Assembly (NCBI GenBank): GCA_013696595.1
Contig: JACCYG010000300.1
Span: 1-6,599, forward strand
DNA from: Actinomycetota bacterium
Lineage (GTDB): Bacteria; Actinomycetota; Thermoleophilia; Gaiellales; Gaiellaceae
Direction: 5' to 3'
DNA length: 6,599 bases
Below the pieces are notes generated by a model. It saw only the letters and a list, made by a program, of their open reading frames with translations. It was not told the origin of the DNA and ran no database searches. The position numbers and the translations under genes were made by a program. Within the stretch, counting starts at the first letter, position 1. Each line of letters starts with the position of its first letter. Shown piece after piece: positions 1-4,499 of this stretch.

Positions 1-2
1 TC

Positions 3-155
3 CTTGCGCTCCCGGACAAGATCCTCTGTCGCGCCGACTGCGCGGGCCTTTGCCCGACCTGCGGGAAGGATCTGAACGTCGAGCCGCACGAGCACGCGGC
101 CGAGTCCGGAGACCCGCGGTGGGCGGCCCTCGCCGAGCTTCGCGAGCGGCTGTAA
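3..155 (+). CDS. yceD: YceD/DUF177 family protein, C-terminal end (5' end outside window)
   Basis: Only the last 50 codons are present, ending at TAA 153-155. The visible peptide begins LALPDKILCRADCAGLCPTC and has the C-x3-C-x3-C-x2-C cluster followed by GKDLN, then a DPRWAALAELRERL tail. This matches the C-terminal signature of the YceD (DUF177) family, in which such cysteines precede a 'DPR.A.L..L' end. Many family members have a further C-x-C just before DPR; here that stretch reads EPHEHAAESG, so that pair is absent. In enterobacteria YceD is linked to 23S rRNA accumulation and is encoded next to rpmF. Here the usual rpmF neighbour is displaced by an ABC-F gene. The N-terminal part cannot be judged. 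The family call is from motif and context; the molecular role is established only for distant relatives. Confidence 0.82.
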   Translation, partial: LALPDKILCRADCAGLCPTCGKDLNVEPHEHAAESGDPRWAALAELRERL

Positions 156-162
156 GATCGTC

Positions 163-168
163 TACGGT
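163..168 (+). promoter_or_regulatory. Candidate -10 element (TACGGT) for the ABC-F gene
   Basis: TACGGT fits the TANNNT pattern and lies 7 bases after the yceD stop codon. It would place transcription start near 174-176, about 8-10 bases before the small ORF at 184. No convincing -35 hexamer is visible at the right spacing. If real, the ABC-F gene has its own promoter rather than relying only on read-through from yceD. Short motif, so low confidence. Confidence 0.3.
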
Positions 169-183
169 GCGCTGCGCCGTTCT

Positions 184-201
184 ATGACAGACCTCCGCTA
201 G
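184..201 (+). CDS. Five-codon upstream ORF (candidate leader peptide MTDLR)
   Basis: ATG 184-186 opens a frame reading M-T-D-L-R and stops at TAG 199-201, 65 bases before the ABC-F start. It has no Shine-Dalgarno sequence of its own. With the candidate -10 at 163-168 it would lie very close to the mRNA 5' end, compatible with leaderless-like initiation. Codons 3-5 (GAC CTC CGC) contain GACCTCC, the exact complement of the ABC-F Shine-Dalgarno region (254-260). A ribosome on this ORF would therefore compete with base pairing that hides that site. Antibiotic-inducible genes of the erm type and several ABC-F resistance genes are known to be controlled by short leader ORFs. That this one is translated is inference, since any 18-base ORF can occur by chance. 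Confidence 0.35.
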   Translation: MTDLR

Positions 202-260
202 AGACCCAATCTTCCTGCGGGACCGCAGCGGTCCCCCGTGTCTCTCGATCTCAGGAGGTC
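190..260 (+). promoter_or_regulatory. Candidate leader hairpin sequestering the ABC-F ribosome-binding site
   Basis: Three nested inverted repeats are in register. GACCTCC (190-196) pairs with GGAGGTC (254-260), 7 of 7, covering the Shine-Dalgarno AGGAGG at 253-258. AGAGAC (200-205) pairs with GTCTCT (240-245), 6 of 6. GGGACCG (219-225) pairs with CGGTCCC (229-235), 7 of 7 around a CAG loop. Together they form one interrupted stem whose base hides the ribosome-binding site of the gene starting at 267. The 5' arm of the basal stem lies inside the MTDLR ORF and the middle stem starts at its stop codon. Seen directly: the complementarities. Inferred: that the RNA folds this way and that translation of the short ORF opens it. 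The apical hairpin is not followed by a T-run, so it is not a typical intrinsic terminator. Confidence 0.45.
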
Positions 261-266
261 CTCGCG

Positions 267-1844
267 ATGCAATCCGGCGGCACGCTTGCCGCGCACGACA
301 TCTCGTTCCACCGCGGCGCCCAAGCCGTCCTCGACGGTCTGACGTTCACCGTGCCGCCGCGAAGCCGGACCGGCATCGTCGGGCCGAACGGGATCGGCAA
401 ATCGACCCTTCTCCGTGTTCTCGCCGGCCTCGAGCCTCCGGACGCAGGCCATGTCGCGCGGCGGCCGTCGACCCTGCAGGTCGGTTATGTGCCGCAGGAG
501 CGCGATCTACGCTCCGGCGAAACGCTTCACGGGTACCTCGCCCGGCGGACCGGTGTCGCCGAGGCGGAGCGCAGGATGGACGAGCTCGCGACCGCGCTCG
601 AGACCGAATCGCACCGAGTCGGCGAATACACCGACGCTCTCGAGACGTTTCTCGCCCGCGGCGGCGACGACCTCCCCGCCCGAGCCGGCGCGGTCATCGC
701 AGATCTCGGCTTGGCAGTCGCGCTGGACCGACCGAGCACGGGCCTTTCGGGCGGAGAAGCTGCACGCGCAGCGCTCGCGGCGCTCGTGCTCGCCCGATTC
801 GACGTCTACCTCCTCGACGAGCCAACGAATGACCTCGACTTCGAGGGCCTCGAGCGCCTCGAGGAGTTCGTCGGAGAATCGCCTGCGGGCTTCGTCATCG
901 TCTCGCACGACCGGGTCTTTCTCGATCGGAGCGTGACGAGGATCATGGAGTTCGAGCCCGGCACCGGCCGGACGGCGGAGTTCACCGGAGGCTGGAGTGA
1001 TTACGAAGAGGCCCGCGACCGGGCACGAGAGCGGCACGAACGAGACTACGTGCGTCATGACGAAGAAAGGCGGCGGTGGATCGACGCCCAACAGGAGCGG
1101 CGACAGCAGGCGCGCAGCGGCGGAGCGCAGGCAAACCGTCGCGGTACGCACGCGCTTATGTCGAGGGCCCGCGCCGCGAGCAAGCGGCTCGAGCGGCTCG
1201 AAAGAAACAGGGTGGAGAAACCGTGGGCGCCCTGGCGGCTCCAACTCGCGCTCGCTCCGCGGGAGCGCTCGGGCGAGCTCGTCGTCGCGCTCGAGCACGC
1301 GGTGATCGCGCGCGATGGATTCCGGCTGGGGCCGATCGACCTCACGGTCACGTGGGCTGAACGCGTCGCCATCGTAGGGCCGAACGGGAGCGGAAAGACG
1401 ACGTTGCTGGAAGCCGCGCTCGGCCGCCTGTCGCTCGCGGGCGGGCGGCGCGCCGTGGGCCCTTCGGTCGTCTTCGGGGAGATCGCGCAAGGCCGGAAAC
1501 TGTTCGACCGCGGCGAACCTCTTCTCGGGCTTTTCGTCGACCGCTCCGGGCTGGACGAGAGCGAAGCTCGCACGCTCCTGGCCAAGTTCGATCTCTACAG
1601 CGAGCACGTGCTGCGGCCGGCCTCGACGCTCTCGCCCGGGGAGCGCACGCGCGCCACGCTCGCGCTCGAGGCTGCCCGTGGCGCGAACTGCCTCGTTCTC
1701 GACGAGCCGACGAACCATCTCGACCTATCCGCGATCGAGGAGCTCGAGGCGGCTCTCGCCGACTACACCGGCACCCTTCTGCTCGTGACCCACGACCGCC
1801 GGTTCCTCGAGCGCGTCGCGGTCACGCGCACCGTCGCGCTCTGA
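267..1844 (+). CDS. ABC-F family ATPase (ribosome-associated, non-transporter ABC protein)
   Basis: 525 residues with two ABC ATPase domains in one chain and no membrane segments. Domain 1 (about residues 6-230) has Walker A GPNGIGKST (39-47), Q-loop Q77, signature LSGGE (160-164), Walker B VYLLDEP (180-186) and switch H214. A charged Arg/Glu-rich helical linker spans about 245-317. Domain 2 (about 338-520) has Walker A GPNGSGKTT (371-379), signature LSPGE (455-459), Walker B CLVLDEP (475-481) and H509. The LDEPTN-[DH]-LD motifs are typical of ABC-F proteins, which bind the ribosomal E site and push the linker toward the P-site tRNA and peptidyl-transferase centre. Some members rescue translation and others protect against antibiotics. 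Both catalytic Glu residues (184 and 479) are present. The start is fixed by AGGAGG at 253-258, 8 bases upstream. The subfamily (Uup/EttA-like or resistance-type) cannot be assigned from motifs alone. It sits between yceD and rpmF, normally adjacent genes, and its leader may control it. Confidence 0.93.
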   Translation: MQSGGTLAAHDISFHRGAQAVLDGLTFTVPPRSRTGIVGPNGIGKSTLLRVLAGLEPPDAGHVARRPSTLQVGYVPQERDLRSGETLHGYLARRTGVAEAERRMDELATALETESHRVGEYTDALETFLARGGDDLPARAGAVIADLGLAVALDRPSTGLSGGEAARAALAALVLARFDVYLLDEPTNDLDFEGLERLEEFVGESPAGFVIVSHDRVFLDRSVTRIMEFEPGTGRTAEFTGGWSDYEEARDRARERHERDYVRHDEERRRWIDAQQERRQQARSGGAQANRRGTHALMSRARAASKRLERLERNRVEKPWAPWRLQLALAPRERSGELVVALEHAVIARDGFRLGPIDLTVTWAERVAIVGPNGSGKTTLLEAALGRLSLAGGRRAVGPSVVFGEIAQGRKLFDRGEPLLGLFVDRSGLDESEARTLLAKFDLYSEHVLRPASTLSPGERTRATLALEAARGANCLVLDEPTNHLDLSAIEELEAALADYTGTLLLVTHDRRFLERVAVTRTVAL

Positions 1845-1866
1845 CGCCAACGGGCTCGCTCGGATG

Positions 1867-1887
1867 CGATGAAAACATCGGTACACT
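1867..1887 (+). promoter_or_regulatory. Candidate rpmF promoter with a dyad next to the -10
   Basis: TACACT at 1882-1887, preceded by GG (GGTACACT), is a good TANNNT -10 element. Transcription would begin around 1893-1895, only about 4-6 bases before the rpmF ATG at 1899. Directly upstream is a perfect inverted repeat, CGATG (1867-1871), AAAA, CATCG (1876-1880), ending two bases before the hexamer. No clear -35 is visible. The dyad could be an operator in the spacer region, or a small hairpin at the end of the ABC-F transcript. Confidence 0.45.
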
Positions 1888-1898
1888 GAGCCGCCGCG

Positions 1899-2087
1899 AT
1901 GGCTGTCCCAAAGCGAAAGACCTCCAAATCTCGGCGCGACAAGCGCCGCGCGACGCACAAGCTCTCGACCCCGGCGGTGGCCGAGTGCCCGCAGTGCCAC
2001 CAGCCGAAGCGGCCTCACCGCGTCTGCCCGACCTGCGGTACCTATAGAGGCCGCGAGGTCGAGCCCCTCCAGCTCACAGCTCCGTAG
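1899..2087 (+). CDS. rpmF: Large ribosomal subunit protein bL32
   Basis: 62 residues beginning MAVPKRKTSKSRRDKRRATH, the hallmark N-terminus of bL32, a small basic protein of the 50S subunit that contacts 23S rRNA. C30-x2-C33 and C43-x2-C46 form the four-cysteine zinc ribbon, so this is the zinc-binding (C+) form. Length is normal for the family. No Shine-Dalgarno precedes the ATG (GAGCCGCCGCG), and the candidate -10 at 1882-1887 would give a near-leaderless mRNA, as is common in actinobacteria. The gene is followed two bases later by plsX, so the two are very likely co-transcribed. Confidence 0.97.
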   Translation: MAVPKRKTSKSRRDKRRATHKLSTPAVAECPQCHQPKRPHRVCPTCGTYRGREVEPLQLTAP

Positions 2088-2089
2088 TC

Positions 2090-3079
2090 ATGGCCGCAGT
2101 TCGCGTCGCCGTTGACGCGATGGGCGGCGACCGCGCACCGGAGGAGATCGTCGCCGGCGCCCACGCGGCTCGCTCGGACACAATCGTCCCCGTTCTCTAC
2201 GGGCGCCAGGAAGTGCTCGGCGAGTGCGGGCTCGAAGTGGTCCACGCTCCTGACGTGGTGGCGATGGACGAGAAGCCCGGTGACGCGGCGCGGACGAAGC
2301 GCCAGAGCTCGCTCTTCGCGACGTGCCGCGCGGTCGCGAAGGGCGAGGCGGACGTGGCCCTGTCGGCGGGAAACACGGGCGCGCTCCTGGCCGCCGCCCT
2401 CGTCGAGATCGGCCGCCTTCCGGGTGTGCACCGGCCCGCGATCGCGATCCCCCTTCCGGCCTTTCGCGGACCGTCGATCCTGATCGACGGCGGCGCGAAC
2501 GCCGATGCACGCCCTGAGCACCTCGTCCAGTTCGCCGGGATGGGCGTCGTCTTCGCCGAGGACGTGTTGGGGATCCCGAATCCCGGTGTGGCGCTCCTCT
2601 CGATCGGCGAGGAGCCGGAGAAGGGAAACCGCCTCGTCCGCGAAGCGCACGACCTCCTCGTCCAAACCAGCCTGCGCTTCGTGGGGAACGTCGAGAGCCG
2701 CGATCTCCTTGCCGGCGCTGCCGACGTCGTCGTGTGCGACGGCTTCACGGGGAATATCGCGCTGAAGGCGCTCGAGGGTGCGGTGGGCACCACGCTCAAA
2801 GAGCTTCGCCAGGAGATCGTCTCGACGCGTCGCGGCAAGTTGGGCGGGCTACTGATCCGTCCGGCGGCCGGTGCGCTCCGCGAGCGTCTGAACCCGGACA
2901 CGTACGGCGGCGCCTACCTGCTCGGCCTCCGCGGCCTCGTCATGAGCGCACACGGGAACTCGTCGCGGAGCGCGATCGAGAATGCGATTCGCCTCGCCGC
3001 CCGTGGCGTGGAAGCGCGTGTCGTGGAGCGGGTTTCCAAGCGGGTCGCCGAGGAGCCCGCGGCCGCTCGGAGCTCGTAG
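2090..3079 (+). CDS. plsX: Phosphate acyltransferase PlsX (acyl-ACP:phosphate acyltransferase)
   Basis: 329 residues, the usual family length. PlsX converts acyl-ACP and inorganic phosphate to acyl-phosphate, which PlsY uses to acylate glycerol-3-phosphate in phospholipid synthesis; it is a peripheral membrane protein. Visible family motifs in order are VDAMGGD (8-14), SAGNTGALL (92-100), LIDGGANADARPEHL (131-145), LLSIGEEPEKGN (169-180), GNVESRDLL (199-207), DGFTGNIALK (217-226) and GGAYLLGLRG (273-282), ending with SAHGNSS (286-292). The ATG lies two bases after the rpmF stop and lacks a Shine-Dalgarno sequence, which suggests translational coupling to rpmF. The start is supported by the short MAAVRVAVDAMGGD lead-in. 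It is followed by acpP, whose product carries the PlsX substrate; fabH/fabD/fabG, often found between them, are absent. No missing residues or frameshift were seen. Confidence 0.97.
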   Translation: MAAVRVAVDAMGGDRAPEEIVAGAHAARSDTIVPVLYGRQEVLGECGLEVVHAPDVVAMDEKPGDAARTKRQSSLFATCRAVAKGEADVALSAGNTGALLAAALVEIGRLPGVHRPAIAIPLPAFRGPSILIDGGANADARPEHLVQFAGMGVVFAEDVLGIPNPGVALLSIGEEPEKGNRLVREAHDLLVQTSLRFVGNVESRDLLAGAADVVVCDGFTGNIALKALEGAVGTTLKELRQEIVSTRRGKLGGLLIRPAAGALRERLNPDTYGGAYLLGLRGLVMSAHGNSSRSAIENAIRLAARGVEARVVERVSKRVAEEPAAARSS

Positions 3080-3100
3080 GGAAATCGCCAGCACTCGTGG

Positions 3101-3106
3101 TAGCAT
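3101..3106 (+). promoter_or_regulatory. Candidate -10 element (TAGCAT) for acpP
   Basis: TAGCAT preceded by GG (GGTAGCAT) lies in the 67-base plsX-acpP gap, 40 bases before the acpP start. It would give a leader of roughly 33 bases that contains the acpP ribosome-binding site. It has the same GGTANNNT form as the candidate rpmF promoter. No clear -35 is seen. A separate promoter for the abundantly needed acyl carrier protein is plausible but inferred. Confidence 0.35.
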
Positions 3107-3146
3107 CCGGCGTCCGCTGGGGAGAACGGAGAGACGAGGAGACGAG

Positions 3147-3392
3147 ATGGCAGCCACGCGCGAGGAGATCTACGAGCAGGTGAAGGGCGTCCTGACCGAC
3201 CAGCTCGGGATCGAAGAGAGCGAGATCACCGAGCAAGCGTCGTTTCAGGAAGACCTCGATGCCGACTCGCTCGACCTCGTCGAGCTGATCATGGAGCTCG
3301 AGGACCAGTTCGGCGTCAAGATCTCCGACGAGGACGCCCAGGGAATCACGACCGTAGGTCAGGCCGTCGACTACATCTCCGCCCGACAGTAA
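3147..3392 (+). CDS. acpP: Acyl carrier protein
   Basis: 81 residues, strongly acidic, normal length for ACP. The DADSLDLVELIMELEDQFGV stretch (38-57) contains the conserved DSL motif; Ser41 (codon 3267-3269) is the expected attachment site for 4'-phosphopantetheine. Helix II follows, then KISDEDAQGITTVGQAVDYI at the C-terminal side. The protein shuttles growing acyl chains in type II fatty-acid synthesis in the cytoplasm and supplies acyl-ACP to PlsX. The ATG at 3147 is chosen because GAGGAG (3136-3141) lies five bases upstream and the N-terminus matches the family. The open frame extends further upstream but would overlap the plsX end. rnc follows almost directly in another frame. Confidence 0.97.
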   Translation: MAATREEIYEQVKGVLTDQLGIEESEITEQASFQEDLDADSLDLVELIMELEDQFGVKISDEDAQGITTVGQAVDYISARQ

Positions 3393-3432
3393 GCAGGCCG
3401 GGGCGAAAGCCGCCCACGCGGACCTCCTCCAA

Positions 3433-4083
3433 CTGATCGAGGCGCTGCCGGACGAGCGCCTCGCGCACGTCTTCACGCACACGTCCTGGGCTGGTACTCG
3501 CGAGGAGTCCTACGAGCGCCTCGAGTTCCTCGGCGACAGCGTTCTCGGGCTTGCGATCGCGCGGGAGCTCCACGAGCGGTTTCCGGAGTACCCCGAGGGG
3601 CAGCTTGCGAAAATTCGGGCGCACGTCGTCTCGCGGCAGAGCTGTGCGGTCGTCGGCGGTCGCCTGGGGCTCGGGGAGAAGCTCGCCGAACGGGGCGAGG
3701 GGATGCCGCCCGAGGAGCTCGCGCGACTTGCGGTGAACCGGAACGTGCTCGCGGCGCTGATCGAAGCCGCGCTCGGGGCGCTCTACCTCGAGCACGGCTT
3801 CGAAGCCGTCCGGCCGGCGATCCTCACGGCGTTCGCGGACCGGATCGACTACGCGCTCACGACCTACGTCGACTACAAGACCGTGCTGCAGGAGGAGCTC
3901 GCGCGGCGCGGGCGCTCGGTCACCTACTCGGTCGTCGAGGTAGAGGGCCGGCCGCACGACCGGACGTTCACGTGCGCGGCGAACGTCGACGGGGAGCAGG
4001 CGGGCGTCGGGCGGGGCGCGTCGAAGAAGGCGGCTGAGCAGAACGCAGCCCGCGAGGTGCTTACGAAGCTCGCGTCGGAGTGA
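3433..4083 (+). CDS. rnc: Ribonuclease III (start codon uncertain, non-canonical)
   Basis: The frame is open from 3358 (after TAG 3355-3357) to TGA 4081-4083. It encodes the RNase III signature ERLEFLGDSVLGL (E at 3514, E at 3523, D at 3535), then GALYLEHGF, and a C-terminal double-stranded-RNA-binding domain beginning DYKTVLQEEL at 3871 with GRPHDRTF and a closing KKAAEQNAAREVL. RNase III dimers cleave dsRNA, including rRNA precursors. No ATG, GTG or TTG occurs in frame before the signature. I list CTG 3433 (216 residues) as the first near-cognate codon, but homology-like sequence (AHADLLQ) extends upstream, so translation may begin nearer 3391-3420 or by another route. The first in-frame ATG, 3703, would delete the catalytic signature. 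The aspartate equivalent to E. coli D114 is Ala (GCG 3754-3756), while E117 is kept (GAA 3763-3765). The gene lies immediately after acpP, as in many bacteria. Identity is secure; start and full activity are not. Confidence 0.88.
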   Translation: MIEALPDERLAHVFTHTSWAGTREESYERLEFLGDSVLGLAIARELHERFPEYPEGQLAKIRAHVVSRQSCAVVGGRLGLGEKLAERGEGMPPEELARLAVNRNVLAALIEAALGALYLEHGFEAVRPAILTAFADRIDYALTTYVDYKTVLQEELARRGRSVTYSVVEVEGRPHDRTFTCAANVDGEQAGVGRGASKKAAEQNAAREVLTKLASE

Positions 4084-4113
4084 TGTAATCGCCGGGAACG
4101 AAAGGAGACGCAA

Positions 4114-4272
4114 ATGTCGAAGGTGATCAACTGCGAATGCGGCTACACCGTCCAAGGCGAGTCGGACGACGATCTCGTCCGAAACGCGGAGGAGCACATT
4201 CAGCGTGACCATCCAGAGATGGTCGGGACAGTGTCGCGCGACGAGCTCCTGGGGATGGCCGAAGAGGGATAA
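4114..4272 (+). CDS. Small DUF1059-like protein
   Basis: 52 residues beginning MSKVINCECGYTVQGESDDD and continuing with LVRNAEEHIQRDHPEM. The pattern C-x-CG near the N-terminus, an aromatic residue and glycine, then a D/E-rich helix with H28 and H33 resembles the DUF1059 family of small proteins. C7, C9, H28 and H33 could form a metal site, but that is inference. No function is established that I can apply here. Translation is well supported: AAAGGAG (4101-4107) sits six bases before the ATG. It starts 30 bases after the rnc stop and is followed eight bases later by a terminator-like hairpin, so it probably closes the acpP-rnc transcription unit. Codon use resembles that of its neighbours. 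Confidence 0.8.
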   Translation: MSKVINCECGYTVQGESDDDLVRNAEEHIQRDHPEMVGTVSRDELLGMAEEG

Positions 4273-4279
4273 GTCACTT

Positions 4280-4308
4280 CGAGCCGCGGCCTTTGGCGCC
4301 GCCGCTCG
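4280..4308 (+). terminator. Terminator-like hairpin after the DUF1059-like gene
   Basis: CGAGC (4280-4284) pairs with GCTCG (4304-4308) and GCGGC (4286-4290) with GCCGC (4298-4302), separated by one symmetric C-C mismatch, around a 7-base loop CTTTGGC. It starts 8 bases after the stop codon at 4270-4272. No T-run follows, so it would be a GC-rich hairpin without a U-tract, as often seen in high-GC genomes. Termination is inferred. Confidence 0.5.
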
Positions 4309-4476
4309 CACTCCGCTAGGACCGGGTGGACCCCAAAAAGAGGCCCCCGTAGCCTTGAATCCGTTGAATTCGTAGAGATACCGAGCTGCAGTCACGGATA
4401 GGTCGCCCTCTTGAACGTGTCGCACCGCGTCGGTTGAAGGGCCCATCGTGTCGCCGCCAACGGCTCTCTATCCGCG
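4309..4476. other. Comparatively AT-rich intergenic stretch with no recognised gene
   Basis: Positions 4321-4380 are 53% GC (32 of 60), well below the surrounding coding DNA. I see no tRNA, no gene with a ribosome-binding site and no clear smc promoter; TTGAAC at 4411-4416 has no TANNNT at suitable distance. On the minus strand, an open frame starting at 4446 reads through the gap (including the peptide YEFNGFKATGASFWGPPGP) into the antisense of rnc. Its gap portion does not look like ordinary antisense shadow, and could be a remnant of a foreign gene, but I cannot identify it. Confidence 0.3.
4355..4372 (+). repeat. Tandem 9-base direct repeat
   Basis: TTGAATCCG (4355-4363) is followed immediately by TTGAATTCG (4364-4372), 8 of 9 identical. 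It lies in the AT-richer part of the gap before smc. It could be a binding site or chance. Confidence 0.4.
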
Positions 4477-4499
4477 GCGCTCGTCATGCTTGACGGCGC
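4477..4499 (+). repeat. Inverted repeat abutting the smc start codon
   Basis: GCGC (4477-4480) plus CGTCA (4482-4486) pairs with TGACG (4491-4495) plus GCGC (4496-4499): nine base pairs, one bulged T (4481), loop TGCT. It ends at the base before the GTG at 4500. In RNA it would stand in the ribosome entry region; in DNA it could be an operator. Complementarity is seen; function is inferred. Confidence 0.4.

Noticed and set aside
218..227. T-box-like sequence CGGGACCGCA in the ABC-F leader.
   Set aside because: It agrees with the T-box consensus UGGNACCGCG at most positions, but the leader is at most 111 bases, no stem I or specifier loop is visible, the first consensus base is wrong, and the downstream gene is not an amino-acid or tRNA-synthetase gene. 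A plain hairpin explains it better.
507..1718. Long minus-strand open frame opposite the ABC-F gene.
   Set aside because: Arg/Pro/Glu-rich shadow of a GC-rich gene with no recognisable domain; the + strand frame has complete ABC-F motifs.
3703..4083. Taking ATG 3703 as the true rnc start, giving a 126-residue protein.
   Set aside because: The upstream in-frame sequence encodes the conserved RNase III signature and catalytic residues without interruption, so the gene must start earlier despite lacking a canonical codon.
4411..4439. TTGAAC and TTGAAG as -35 boxes for smc.
   Set aside because: No TANNNT hexamer occurs at 16-18 base spacing downstream of either.
3346..4446. Long minus-strand open frame opposite rnc and the DUF1059-like gene.
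   Set aside because: Most of it is antisense to well-supported + strand genes. Only its first part in the 4309-4446 gap is unexplained, and that is reported separately.
4309..4476. Possible tRNA or other structural RNA in the gap before smc.
   Set aside because: No T-loop, anticodon arm or acceptor pairing could be assembled on either strand.
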